A stretch of 64,000 bases of DNA from Tillandsia leiboldiana. Lineage: Eukaryota; Streptophyta; Magnoliopsida; Poales; Bromeliaceae. The position numbers and the translations under genes are program-made. How positions within the stretch are numbered: the first letter of the stretch is position 1; each line of letters begins with the position of its first letter. Of this stretch, positions 22,301-32,689 are shown in pieces. A model generated the notes under the pieces. The model was not told where the DNA came from. It saw nothing but the letters and a program-made list of their open reading frames with translations, and did no database searches. The stretch spans positions 1-64,000 of the forward strand of contig JAQNDB010000519.1 in the NCBI GenBank assembly GCA_029204045.2, given 5' to 3'.

Positions 22301-23933
22301 TCCGCACGCAAAACGGAGCATGTCTCCCACGTGCGGCACGCAAAACGAGGCGCGTCCAAAACGCCCGCGAGACTCGCGTAGTAAAACGGCACAGTAACGT
22401 TGGGTCCCTAACATGCACATGGGCAAAGGGGTCAAATCCAAAATCCAAAAGGAAACCTTAACACTGTGCCAAAAATACCGCAAAAACGACACGAGGGGCC
22501 TACCTCGACATCGTCGCGTCGTCCATCGCGTCTTTTAGTCTCTTTGGAGTACTTTGCACGCTCCACGGGGTCCACGGCGCGCTCGTGCGCCCTCAAAAAA
22601 CCCGGCGAAAATCGCCCTCCTCCCCTCCCCGCGCGCTCGGGTGAAGCCAGAAAGGGAAAAAAAGGAGGAAAATGAGTCATTTCGGGCCCATATAGGCCAA
22701 TTTCGGACTTTCGGGCGCACTTTTCGAGCGCCCGAAATGTTTCGGGCGGCTACAGTAACCAGCCCGCCTCCGGTCCACGCGCCCATGCCGCGCCAGCGTG
22801 GCTCCACGTCACACACGGCGGCCAACCAAGAGGCGACACGTGTACAAAGACCCGTGCACCGCGACCACCGAACAGCGGCGGCCAATCAGGAGGCGACATG
22901 TGGACCGCACCGACGCCTGTGGCGGTTGCGTCTTGTCCCGTCAGCGCGTCACATCGCGCTGACCGTCCATTGGGGGGCCAACACGTGGCCACCCCCGCTG
23001 ACACCGCGCCAGGTCGCCGCGCCTTCCCCGCGCACGCCTGCCGCCTCGACTGCAGCGTCCAATGGGGAGACGCCACGTGGCGTCCCCCACCCGCTCCACG
23101 CGCCTCGAGCCGCGCGCCCCGTGCGTTTCCCGCGCGAGCCGCGCCTCGGGATTCATGCCTGTTGCATCGAGATCCACGCACACCGCATCAGGATCCGTGC
23201 CACTGCATCGGGATCCGTGCCAACTGCCTCGGGATCCGTGCCACTTCCTCGGGATCCGTGCTAACTGCCTCGGGATCCGTGCCAACTGCCTCCGGATCCG
23301 TGCCCATGCCTCGAGATTCGGGCCGCTACAGTAACATTCGGGCGCATGTCTTCCGGACCGGGCTGCTACAGTAACCGGTTCGCTACAGTGCCCGAACCCG
23401 GTTCACTGCAGCCCGAAAACCGGGTGTGCTACAGTAACTTCCGGGCGCCCGGAACCCACTTTCGGGCGCCCGAAACTTGGGCCAAAGCCCAGTTTCGCCC
23501 GTTTTCGTCCGTTCTTGCCCGTTTCTCGCCCGTTTACGCTCAAATTTGACAGGCAGCCATGGTTTAACTTAATTTACCTCATGGTACTTAAACTTTTCAG
23601 TTTGGACCACCTCTGGGTCACCAAAAGTCCCACTGTATTCGAATTCGCTGGCGGAGCCCGTTCTCACTATCCGGGTGTCCGATCAACGTGAAACTTTTAC
23701 CGTGGCCTTAAAACATATTTACGGAGCTCCCATAATTTTCCAGGAATTTTCCGAGACTGTGAATTTTCCACAAATAATCTGGGCCCACTTTCTCACATAA
23801 GATTCTAGATATCTTATTTTAATCCCGATTTGGGCCCAATTCATTTCTAGGTCATTCTTCACCTCAATAAACAATAGTATTTCATACTATTTTTATTTCC
23901 ATTTATTTATATTCCAAATTCTGGTTCACTACA
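19358..23933 (-). mobile_element. TE-D 5' LTR (4.58 kb)
   Basis: Collinear with the 3' LTR throughout. It begins (plus strand) TGTCAAGACC where the 3' LTR has TGTCACGACC. Contains the second hairpin array (about 21690-22355), the ~20-bp repeat (23153-23315), ERSE-type sites (22822-22840 degenerate, 23059-23077 exact) and a TATA-like box (22687-22696). Confidence 0.87.
21690..22355 (-). repeat. hairpin-forming ~32-bp array, TE-D 5' LTR
   Basis: Second copy of the 21-unit TGCACGCAAAACGGTGCA array with the same order and spacing as 14950-15613. It differs by scattered substitutions, often C-to-T or G-to-A, a pattern compatible with methylated-cytosine decay. Confidence 0.78.
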
Positions 23934-23938
23934 AGGCG
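23934..23938. repeat. TSD AGGCG, right copy (TE-D)
   Basis: Matches 12612-12616. Confidence 0.88.
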
Positions 23939-25176
23939 GTTGACCAGATATTGATTGTTCTACCCGATTGTGGATCTTGGGTTTTGGGACAAGCAGGCTT
24001 GATGGCAGGGTATTGCGGCAACCGCGGACCTTGGGCGGTTGACCGGATGTTGCTTATGTATCAGATTGGGTATCAGGTCTCTAGTGGATGGAGTTTTCCA
24101 CTATTTGTTTATCTTGCATCAGGTTGGGATCGGGTCTCCCTTTAGTGGACGGGTTTTTCCCACTTTGATCAGAGTCATGATTCAGTCCTGCTGATCTATG
24201 ATACTCGTTACTGAGGCACTATACTCGTGTGGGTCGCTCCCCTCGAGTGCCACTCCGGAGTGTGTATATTTGTGACCGTGCCGGTCAGGAGCCGGTCTGT
24301 TGCCCTGGGGTAGGACCGTGCCGGTCAGGAGCCGGTCTGTTGCCCTTGGGATGGGACCGTGTCGGTCAGGAGCCGGTCTGCATCCCGTAGCTGAGTTGTT
24401 GGTTAGTAGGCATAGTGGGCAGTACAGGTGTTCACCGGTGTCTAGTTTGGGTCTAGGCAGGCAGGCATTTACATCCTGATGCATATATTTAGCTATTCTT
24501 TTAGCTTGGCACATTAGAGGCATCGTAGTGGTAGTTTCCTTTCTTCAGCAGTCATGTTTACAGCTTTACCACTTACCCCTTTCCTTGCCTCTGGTAGACT
24601 TAGTGGGTACGCCGGAGTCTGAGGCTTTACCCACAGGGGGAGGCTACTGGTTTACTAGTGGTTCTCACCCCCATTGTTGTTTCCCTCTTTTCTTCCTCCT
24701 GTTTTGCAGAGTCTTCTGTGGGGGTTGCTGATCGTTCGGTCGTTGTTCGAGGCGAGGGAGTCACGAGCTAGATCCTTACCGCCCGAGGTGTGTAGCTGTA
24801 TCCCCTGGTGGAGGTTCCTTATAGCTGTCAGCTGGATTTTACTATTTACTTTGGGAGAGATCTTTTGTATTCGGAGAGACTGATCTAGAGACTGATGTAC
24901 TATAGTTTTGTTTATCTCCCTTTCCTAGTTAAGAGATGCTGTATTGAGGGCATTGTATGGTGATTATCTGTATTTGAGGAGATGGATATTGTACTTTATT
25001 TTAGGTTATGCAGTGATTGGATTTTTTTATTTTACAACATCTTATTTTCCGCTCTGATATTTGCATAGCTATAGCACTATCTTTTGCAGGTTAGACGCTT
25101 CGCCTATGTGGGATTTTACATAGGTGGCGGATCTGTTGGCAAGCCCAGGTCGCGGTATCGACCCCGGGGCGTGACA
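23939..25176 (+). mobile_element. TE-C 5' LTR, part 2
   Basis: Resumes the LTR broken at 12616 and ends GGGGCGTGACA at 25176. Carries three ~46-bp repeats (24271-24385), the shared CACTCCGGAGTG palindrome (~24249-24260) and U5 hairpin 1, CCTATGT/ACATAGG, at 25103-25124. In that hairpin one C-G pair of TE-B is replaced by T-A on both arms. Confidence 0.8.
24271..24385 (+). repeat. ~46-bp tandem repeat with GACCG/CGGTC arms, TE-C U5
   Basis: Three copies of a unit containing GACCGTGCCGGTCAGGAGCC. GACCG-TGC-CGGTC is self-complementary (the third copy has one change). Absent from the TE-B LTR, so gained in TE-C. Confidence 0.75.
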
Positions 25177-25184
25177 GATTAGGT

Positions 25185-25196
25185 TGGTATCAGAGC
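25185..25196 (+). other. PBS of TE-C
   Basis: TGGTATCAGAGC, initiator tRNA-Met complement, 8 nt after the LTR. Confidence 0.85.
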
Positions 25197-25354
25197 TTAG
25201 GGATAGGTCAGTTGGGACCGTAGAAACCCTAGGCTTGTGGTTGGACCCTAGGATGACTTCGTGAGAGTCGTGACTTTTAGCGAGAGTCCTGATTGAGTTT
25301 TATACCTCTCCCAAGTGTTGGGATGGGTGATTGGCATGTTTATTCTCCTAAGCA

Positions 25355-25380
25355 ATTATGTTGGCTGCAGACAACATAAT
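25355..25380 (+). other. leader stem-loop, TE-C
   Basis: Identical to that of TE-B (ATTATGTTG-GCTGCAGA-CAACATAAT), 158 nt after the PBS. Confidence 0.65.
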
Positions 25381-25418
25381 GCGGTGGAACGGTTGACATG
25401 CTTTAGACTCTCGCCGGG

Positions 25419-25775
25419 TTGGGTCGAGCTTTGTTTTGTGCTGTGGTGCAGTTGGTCGGCGTGAGCGGTGTCTCCCCGACGCCTTGTGCGGATTGTTGGG
25501 CACTCGTCGCAGCAGTGGAGCTTGAGCGGATTGTTTTGGGGCCGGATACCCAGATTGAGGTTAAAGAGCTCCAGGCCCCGATGGCAGGATTGTTTGAGGT
25601 ATATCAGCGGCAGAGTGAGCCGCTAGTCTGGCTGGCACAGTTGTCAGAGCAGCGTAGTGACACAGTTGTCGGAGCAGTGACACAGTTGTCGGAGCAGCGC
25701 AGTGACACAGTTGTCGGAGCAGCGCAGTGGCACAGTTGTCGGAGCAGCGCGGTGACACAGTTGTCAGAGCAGTGA
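25419..25775 (+). pseudogene. gag-like relic of TE-C with ~24-bp tandem repeats
   Basis: The first ~70 codons match the 82-codon relic of TE-B (GPDTQIEVKEL core). The tail is a tandem array (about 25630-25845) of units like GTGACACAGTTGTCGGAGCA, giving a repeating TQLSEQRSDTVVG-type peptide. TE-B has just one such unit at 9430-9455, so the array grew in TE-C. It opens at TTG; no proper start. Not a functional gag. Confidence 0.4.
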
Positions 25776-26539
25776 CACAGTTGTCGGAGCAGCGTGGTAA
25801 CACAGTTGTCGGATCAACGCAGTGGCACCGTTGTCGGACTAGTGAGTGGCCCCTCCGTGCCAATGGGTGAGGCACCGAGGCGGAGTGGATAGCTGACAGT
25901 TGATAAGCTGTGGGATTGCATTGATAGAGTGAGCCGGTTTTGGCTGATGAGTCACCCCGATTTGTGGGATTGAGTATGGGGCCTTTGGAGGCAGGGTCTT
26001 GTTCGGTGAGGGGTTAAGAGTTAGTGCAGTTGTTGGACTACGCGCTCTAGGTTTCGAGGGACGGGGCGCATAGGATATGTGTGGCTGGGAGTGGATTGTG
26101 CTCGGGTATCTTTCAGTTTATTTGATTCCTCCATTTTGGATTTTGGATGCCTTGATGGAGTAGGCATTTCGTATGGAGTGTGGCGTTGCAGTTCCTTTGG
26201 ATAGGGATCTGCCGCCAGAGGCGAGTTTTGGATAGAGGTGCTTGGTGCTAGATGTTGGAGGACTGATCGGCCGGTAGAGGCATTTTCGTTCTCCTTTCCC
26301 GGATGGTGGATACCCTTGCGGACGGATTATGTAAAGCTTACCCATGGGAATGTTACCCTTTGTGATTGATAACCTGCATGTTTGGGGTACGATATATGCG
26401 GTTGAGGGGTGAGCTTAGTAAGGATAATTGTATAAGGAATTGCATGGATTAATTGTGCTTTGTCCTATGATGGTTGCAATAATGGATTTCCTGAGATGTC
26501 AGGGGTCGGGTGGACCCCGATGGCACCATCGGCATCTTT

Positions 26540-26565
26540 ATCAGAGTAGCGCAGCGGTAGCATGA
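26540..26565 (+). other. initiator-tRNA-like stretch in TE-C
   Basis: Begins ATCAGAGTAGCGCAGCGG and follows the 5' end of plant tRNA-iMet (acceptor strand, D-arm) with about four differences in 26 nt. Homologous to 30491-30516 and 48647-48672 in TE-B. It includes an A-box-like GCGCAGCGG; no B-box follows, so it is not a tRNA gene. Confidence 0.5.
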
Positions 26566-26829
26566 CTTCGTTATCTGCGGAGGACCTTTTCGTCGCCCAG
26601 TGTGAGCAAAGGCAGAGATCGTGCTCTCTTTATGGATATTCTTGAGTTTCAGGCAAACTATGCGGCGACCACTTGCGTCAAGCGGATTAGTCGGTGTCGC
26701 CCGGTTGGAGGGCGCCATGATAGTGAATCGAGTGTCGCAGGTGTGATTTCATCACGACAGTCAGAGTTAGAGCATGTTGCAGTCCGGCATGGAATGGAGA
26801 CAGAATTGTTACCACGTGCACTAGAGGTA

Positions 26830-26990
26830 CAGGTTCCTGTTGGTGTGGTGCATGTGGAAGAGACTTGTGGATCATGTCCAGTGCAGTTGAGACCTCGAGT
26901 TATACCGGCAGACTTATTGGTACTTGTGTTAGCTCGGTGTTTTGACCCAGTGCTTGGGATTGGTTGGCACAGCGCCACACGATGTTTGAC
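26830..26990 (+). pseudogene. retroviral-type protease relic, TE-C
   Basis: The frame contains a CGSCPVQL motif and then IPADLLVL and GIGWHSA, which align to the C-terminal half of gypsy protease (C-x-x-CP, PADLIVLDM, GMDWLS). The catalytic D-S-G triad expected ~60 residues upstream is not recognisable. It runs into a stop at 27046-27048, out of frame with the RT relic. Confidence 0.55.
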
Positions 26991-27116
26991 TACGGAGAGA
27001 GAAGGCTATGGCCTTCTGCGAGGCAGGCAAGGGAGGCTTGTTTACTGAGACAGCTAGAGCACACAGGTTGCAGCAATAGTGTAGGGGGGGTGCCTACGGC
27101 GGCGCCGGGACTCAAG

Positions 27117-28090
27117 GATATTCCTGTTGCTCGTGAGATCCCGGGCGTGATTCCACCTGAGATGATGATGATGCCACCGATTAGGGAGATAGAGATTGTG
27201 TTTGGCGTGGTTCGAGGAATCGCGCCCCCTCGACAGCACTTCATTGGATACCGCCTGTAGAGCTGAGAGAGCTGATGGCATAGTCGCAGGATCGGATGGG
27301 TCGAGGGTCCTGTTGGACCCAGTGCCACGCTGTCGATATGTGGTGGTGATGCCACGTCTTGTATAGACGATGATGAGGGTTCGTTGTGACTTGAGCCCAG
27401 GCAGGTTCAGACATTATTTAGGACCTTTTGGTGGAGTTACACTCCGACAGTTCGTGTATGATGCGAGTACCTACTTGGAATCAGACAGCCAGGGACTTTG
27501 CCTAGATGGCATTCAGGATCCGGTAAGGGCATTATGAGCTCATAGTGAGGCCAAATGGAATAAATAATGTCCTGTTGTCCTCAAGATTTGAGGAATTGAG
27601 TGTCCCTATTGTACTTGGACGGATTGGGAGTGGTGATCCCCGAGGATATTTTGATTTACTTCCAAAGCGACTTGTAGCACGAGGAGCATTTGTGGACATG
27701 CTACCATACCTGTGTGGATGAAGCTATATGCCAGGTTATTGAAACACGAGTTTTATCTTCAGAAGCTTAACTCTTGGGTCACATGGTGTTAGCCGCGGAG
27801 GCGGCGGTGGAAAATCTGGCCAAATTGGATATTATTTAGGAATTGGCCGAGATCAGTATTTATGGTCAAGGTAAGGAGCCTCTTGGACTGGGCAGTGTCA
27901 GGAGAGCTTGGCAATCGGATGATGAGAATTGATACCAGCGCCAATACTAGTATTTCCAGTGCTGGGAGAGATCTACGAGTTTTAGTGATGCCTTCCTTAG
28001 CGACTGTGGATTTACCGTTGGGTTATTGTTGAGCATTCTGGATTACCCCGACAGTGCCACAGTGATGGCGGATACCTGGAGCAGGAAAGC
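27117..28090 (+). pseudogene. reverse transcriptase/RNase H relic, TE-C
   Basis: Pieces in order but in changing frames: RT N-terminus with PPIREIEIV (27117-27260); FRIR-stop-GHYE for FRTRYGHYE (stop TAA at 27524); the YxDD box region as PEDILIY (27639-27671), so the first catalytic aspartate is replaced; EFYLQK for CEFWL (~27745); RNase H end ADTWSRKA (28061-28090). The stretch holding RT motif FSKIDLRSG is missing here and lies downstream at 28511. Non-functional. Confidence 0.7.
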
Positions 28091-28439
28091 TTTCTGGGGT
28101 TGAGTTTGATGATGCCACGGCTGGCGCTGTGTGGACTATTGAGGCAAACATGGCATACAGTGATGTCACTGAGGATTTTTTGGATAATAGACCACGGCTG
28201 AGTGGTTCACTCGGATGGCCAAGATTCGGGAGTGACCGGGTGAGGACCTCTCCTTGTTAGGGCTCTTTTCCTTTTGGAGTTGTCCGGCATGTCACTAGTT
28301 TGGGAGTTGAGCACACAACTCCCGGATGCGATGTTTTGGGAATTTTTGGCAGGCCAAGTGTGTCACCTCTGGGGGTGCTGGTGCTATTCGAGATGTGGAA
28401 GGTTGGTTCACTTCGGCTTTGTGTGGATCCCCGAAAATT

Positions 28440-28543
28440 TGGCGAAGTGATCATCTGGAGCAAGTACCCTTTGGTCGAGTCTGGAGGATTGGATTTACCA
28501 GCTGCCAGGGTACTGGATCTTCTCGAAGATTGATCTGCAATCT
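28440..28543 (+). pseudogene. displaced RT motif (FSKIDL) relic, TE-C
   Basis: SKYPL (frame 1) then YWIFSKIDLQS (28511-28543, another frame) match the RT segment KYPLP...FSKIDLRSGYHQ. In intact gypsy pol this lies between the RT N-terminus and FRTRYGHYE, i.e. near 27300-27500; here it comes after RNase H. The same displacement occurs in TE-B (43063-43095, 50387-50419). Confidence 0.6.
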
Positions 28544-29020
28544 AGTTCTCTCGACTGCTTATGGCTGTGTGCTGATACCGGAGAGTTGGGGGAATGGTTT
28601 CTACGCCCCGATGGTTTTTGGATTAGAGATCAGAGTCTACGTGATCTGCTGGGGGACTTATATCGGATGTCTCGGGAGTACAGAGGTACTTGGATCGAGC
28701 TTTTGTGCCGATGGACTTGTGGTTGGATTATCTGAGGCCCTGGGAGGGGCAGATGCTTGTACCGATGCAGACTACTTGAGAGCTTGAGCGGTTAGCCCAG
28801 CTGTACTTGGTTGAGGTGGCGTGGTTTTCTGGAGTGCCCGCCTTTGTTCTGCCCTAGTTAGAGACCCGAGGATTGCATCGCGTCTCTGGAGGAGATATTA
28901 GACGGTCTTGGGAGCTTGAGTGGCGGATGATCAGATATTTACCCCCTCATTTTGGTTGTGATTCCGTGTTGAGGAATGACTTTAGTTTCGAGGACGAAAC
29001 TTTCTTTTAGTGGGGGAGGA

Positions 29021-30134
29021 TGTGATGACCTGGATCTCCGCAGAGCTGTTGCGGTGCGTTGGGGTGGCTACCGGAGGCCTACGTGGTGTGTTGGAGGTGT
29101 TTGGGGCATAATTGGACACAAGTGTTGGACTTCGAGCTTAAATGGATCACATGGGTGATCGGTCGACCCCCATCGAATGTTTAGAGGTGTTTCGCGCAAA
29201 ATGGATATTAAAATTGGACTCGGCGTGGAATTTGGGATAAGAATACCTTTCCGGGAGCCTCCGGCGTTTTATCGGATGGGAATTTGGCGAAACGGACGTC
29301 AAATTCGGATTCAGTGCGCGAAAACGGTCAAAACGGACTACCCACTTGTATTTTTGGTGCTCGGGTACTGTTCATCGCCAGAACAGTAATTCCGGCGATC
29401 GTCGGCGGCGGCGGGCAGCGCCGGCAGGCGGCGGCGCGGCCTCGGGCAGGCGGTAAGCGGCGGCGGGCAGGCGGCGCGGGCGCGGGCAGGGCGCGGGCAG
29501 CCGCGCGGCGCCCGGGCAGGTGCGCGGTCCACGCGACAGGCATGCACCAGGAAGGGGGACACGTGGCAGGGTTCTATTGGATCGGTGTTGTGGTCTGGGA
29601 GCACAGAGCAGACTGGAGGTGTACGGTGGACCGAGGTGGACACGTGGCGTGCTTCCATTGGACGGTCCACTGCTCGCGGTCTACGGCGTAGCGCAGGTGT
29701 ATGGTGCACTGGCTTGGACACGTGACATTCTTTTATTGGATCGGTTCACATATTTTCGTGCACCGGGTGCACTAGGCAGGTGGCGGTGACACGTGGCACC
29801 TCCTTATTGGTCGGTCAACTGTGCGGGCAGGGGGCAGCTGGCGCGTCTAGGCACGCGGTCAGGCCGGTCGGTGCCACGTGGAGCGTTTTCATTGGGTGCA
29901 ATCGGTGTTTCCTGTTCGGCGGGACACAGAGGGAATTATGGGAATTGTTTTTCTGGTTTCTCCTATTAATTCCATCCGAGAAGACTTGGGAGGCCGTTTT
30001 CACCATTTTCGAGGCCTCATCTTCCTGAGGGATGAGAAGATGAAATCTTCTCCAAGAAGAGAAGAATGCTCCCGTGAAGTTTCGGATTTTTCGGCGGCAC
30101 GGATTACGAGACCTCCATTTCTTCGGCGCGGCGC
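29021..30134 (+). mobile_element. TE-C 3' LTR, truncated
   Basis: First 1.1 kb of the LTR (U3 and promoter region), matching 9987-~11101, then an abrupt switch at ...CGGCGCGGCGC to TE-B internal sequence. ERSE-I units at 29562-29580, 29643-29661, 29792-29810 and 29877-29895 are exact; the fourth in order (29721-29739) has CGTGA. Confidence 0.85.
29562..29895 (+). promoter_or_regulatory. ERSE-I array in TE-C 3' LTR
   Basis: Four exact CGTGG-N9-ATTGG units plus one decayed unit, as detailed for the LTR. Confidence 0.68.
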
Positions 30135-30490
30135 CTGGTGCAGTTCCTTCGGATAGGGATCTGCCGCCAGAGGCGAGTTCTGGATAGAGGCGCCTGGCGC
30201 CAAGTGTTGGGGGACAGATCGGCTGGCAGAGGCACTTTCATTTTCCTTTCCTAGATGGTGGACATCCTTGTGGACGGATTATGTAAAGCTTACCCAAAGG
30301 AAGGTTACCCTTTGTGATTGATAACGTTCGTGTTTGGGGTACAATAGATGTGCTTGAGGGGTGAGCTGAGTAAGGATAATTGAATGAGGAATTGCATGAA
30401 TCAATTGTGTTTCGTCATATGACGATTGCAATCATGGATTTCTGAGATGTCAGAGGTCAGGTGGACCCCGGTGGCAACATCAGCAGCGTT

Positions 30491-30516
30491 ATCAGAGTGG
30501 CACAGCGATAGCGTGG
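30491..30516 (+). other. initiator-tRNA-like stretch, TE-B internal region 1
   Basis: Starts ATCAGAGTGGCACAGCG; one extra change (G to A) relative to 48647-48672. Confidence 0.5.
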
Positions 30517-30670
30517 ATTTATTGTCTGCGGAAGACCGTATTCATCGCCTCAGTGTGAGCAAAGGCAGAGAATTGTGCTCCTTTTGTGGATAGCCTTGAT
30601 TTTCAGGCAGATTAAGTGACGACCATCTACATTGAGCGGTTGAGACTGTGCTGCCTGGGTGGAGGGCACC

Positions 30671-30675
30671 AAGGC
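30671..30675. repeat. TSD AAGGC, left copy (TE-E)
   Basis: AAGGC precedes TE-E and recurs at 41500-41504. The empty site, GGGCACCAAGGCAGTGGATC, is present at about 48821-48840 in the second TE-B internal region, confirming a clean insertion. Confidence 0.92.
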
Positions 30676-30725
30676 TGTCACGCCCCGGTGTCGAACTGCG
30701 ACCCGGGCTCGCCAACAGATCCGCC

Positions 30726-30751
30726 GTCTGTACGGAAACTGCCGTACAGAC
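30726..30751 (-). other. U5 hairpin of TE-E
   Basis: GTCTGTACGG/CCGTACAGAC, a perfect 10-bp stem with a 6-nt loop, at the position of the CCTATGC hairpins of TE-A/B/C but with an unrelated stem sequence. The 5' LTR copy is at 37792-37817. Confidence 0.6.
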
Positions 30752-31108
30752 GAAGCGTCTATCCTGCAAAAGAGATCTATAGCTAACAAGTATCAGAGCT
30801 GAAAGGAAGCTGAAACACTAAGCGGTGAAAAGTCCAAGTACACCAGTCCACTAGCACCCACAACATAAGTACAAAAGTGGAAACTAAAAGTACAAGAGAC
30901 ACAACACCGACACCACCGACTCGGGTAGGAGCTAGCCAGCCACGCGCAAACCTCGGTCAGAAAGCTCCGAATGAGCCAAACCTGGAACGGTCGCCTCAGG
31001 AACACCTGTCATCACAGCGGGTGTGAGATCTACTGCAACAGTCAGATCTCAGTGGGCACCAAAGCTAAAACCCACGGTACACCCACTCAGTATGCTGGAG
31101 ACAAAAAC

Positions 31109-31110
31109 AC

Positions 31111-31143
<33 letters not shown>
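31109..31143 (+). repeat. (GATA)n microsatellite in TE-E 3' LTR
   Basis: About eight AGAT/GATA units; also at about 38176-38209 in the 5' LTR. Confidence 0.9.
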
Positions 31144-31144
<1 letters not shown>

Positions 31145-31368
31145 CTGGAAATTAATCTATCGCTACATGTCTCAATGCAATGCTGGAAGTAAGTTCTCAG
31201 TCTCTCTCACGGGAGGCCTGGAAACTACGAACGTCTGCGCCCCCTACAGCCCTTATCAAACAAGAACATGCTGTAGGTTTAGGCGCCCATAGTTTCCGCC
31301 CCCGCACGGGGACTGCTAGAACTCTACAAGACACTAGAAGGCCACCTCAATCCCTTCTAGTAACCACC

Positions 31369-32013
31369 TGGTGACTCGGCCAGGGCATAACTGTCTATCT
31401 GGTAACTCAGCCAGTGATATCTGCACATCTGGTAACTCAGCCAGTGATTTATACCCATCTGGTATCTCTGCCAGTGGTATCTACTCATCTGGTAACTCAG
31501 CCAGTGATTTATACCCATCTGGTAACTCCGCCAGTGGTATCTACTCATCTGGTAACTCAGCCAGTGATTTATACCCATCTGGTAACTCCGCCAGTGGTAT
31601 CTACTCATCTGGTAACTCAGCCAGTGATTTATACCCATCTGGTAACTCCGCCAGTGGTATCTACTCATCTGGTAACTCAGCCAGTGATTTATACCCATCT
31701 GGTAACTCCGCCAGTGGTATCTACTCATCTGGTAACTCAGCCAGTGATTTATACCCATCTGGTAACTCCGCCAGTGGTATCTACTCATCTGGTAACTCAG
31801 CCAGTGATTTATACCCATCTGGTATCTCTGCCAGTGGTATCTACTCATCTGGTAACTCAGCCAGTGATTTATACCCATCTGGTAACTCTGCCAGTGGTAT
31901 CTACTCATCTGGTAACTCAGCCAGTGATTTATACCCATCTGGTAACTCCGCCAGTGGTATCTACTCATCTGGTAACTCAGCCAGTGATTTATACCCATCT
32001 GGTAACTCTGCCA
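31369..32013 (-). repeat. 30-bp tandem array (~21 units) in TE-E 3' LTR
   Basis: Monomer CTGGTAACTC(A/C/T)GCCAGTG plus a 13-bp spacer, alternating between two spacer types to give a 60-bp higher-order unit. CTGG and CCAG arms enclose an 8-nt loop. Because 30 is divisible by 3, all frames stay open and give repetitive 'peptides' on both strands (for example SGNSASDLYP), which are not proteins. Confidence 0.9.
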
Positions 32014-32689
32014 GTACAACTCGTATACTCTAACGATGCGACTAACACTCGTGTCCAAGTCGGAAACGACAACCCTCGACTTGCACGACTGTTCCGCAAA
32101 TACCTGATAATAAGGATACGATACCTTTGCATTCGGAAGCATAAAGGGCATTCCGTAGTTCATTGGGAGAAACCGACCCACCTGCGATCCACCGCGAAAA
32201 CCGTGCGCCAAACGGAGGTCCCGATGCGATCCCGCAGCTCCACGCGGCAAAACACGCGCCGCCGGCCACGGGAGAAGCTAACACTATGCCACAACTGCGA
32301 GACAAGAAGAGGAACCGGGATCAGCAAACCCGCGGCCGAAAACCGCGCAAACAAAGGCGAAGGAAAACCCTCCGGCGGCGAAGAGCGTCGGGCGTCGCGC
32401 GGAATCCCATCGCGCATCCGCCGCGGCGCATCCGCCGCGGCGTACCGCCGAGCCGCAAACAACGCGGCACAGTGCGGCCCATGGCCGTACTGCCCAAAGA
32501 AACCAACCCCACGCGGCAAAGGTCAGCCGCGTGGCCAGCAGCGCCGCGCGGCCCCAAGTCCGCCCGTGCGGCCTGCAGCAGCGCCGCGCGCCTAGCGCGC
32601 GGCCTGCAGGGCCGCGGGGCCCAAGGGCCACCCACGCGGCCTGCAGCAGCGCCGCGCGCCTAGCGCGCGGCCTGCAGGGCCGCGGGGGC

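Larger units (their letters stand above)
12617..23933 (-). mobile_element. TE-D: complete non-coding gypsy-like element (LARD-like)
   Basis: Minus-strand element of 11.3 kb: 5' LTR 19358-23933 (4576 bp), internal region 17172-19357 (2186 bp), 3' LTR 12617-17171 (4555 bp). It has 5-bp TSDs, a PBS and a PPT (TTTTAAGGGGGGTAGAA on the minus strand). The two LTRs differ at scattered single bases and a few short indels, so insertion is recent. LTRs make up about 80% of the element and nothing in the internal region resembles gag or pol, so it must use proteins from another element. Confidence 0.9.
25177..29020 (+). mobile_element. TE-C internal region (broken gag-pol relics)
   Basis: PBS at 25185-25196, leader stem-loop 25355-25380, gag-like relic from 25419, tRNA-like stretch 26540-26565, protease relic ~26830-26990, RT/RNase H relics 27117-28543, PPT-side hairpin 28984-29001, PPT TTTTAGTGGGGGAGGA up to 29020. 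Many stops and frameshifts. No integrase motif is seen between 28543 and 28984. Confidence 0.85.
9987..30134 (+). mobile_element. TE-C: non-autonomous gypsy element with TE-D nested in its 5' LTR
   Basis: 5' LTR 9987-12616 plus 23939-25176 (about 3.87 kb without TE-D), internal region 25177-29020, 3' LTR 29021-30134 truncated after 1.1 kb. It starts TGTGATGACCTGG, has the same PBS, leader and PPT as TE-B, and is a sister family. The internal region holds only broken protease/RT relics. No 5-bp TSD is visible; the right end joins TE-B internal sequence through about 4 bp of filler next to a 64-bp duplication, so the right half of the 3' LTR was lost by rearrangement. Confidence 0.82.
30139..30675 (+). 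mobile_element. TE-B internal region 1, part b
   Basis: Collinear with about 48294-48837. It starts with the right copy of the 64-bp duplication (30139-30202), contains the tRNA-like stretch (30491-30516) and ends in TSD AAGGC (30671-30675) at the TE-E insertion. Confidence 0.83.

Noticed and set aside
26540..26565. Functional tRNA gene
   Set aside because: Only the 5' half of tRNA-iMet is present; no anticodon arm, T-arm/B-box or terminator follows.
31371..32595. Long open frames on both strands (up to 393 codons) across the TE-E LTR
   Set aside because: Created by a 30-bp array (divisible by 3) plus a GC-rich 49-bp array; peptides are pure repeats and both strands are open.
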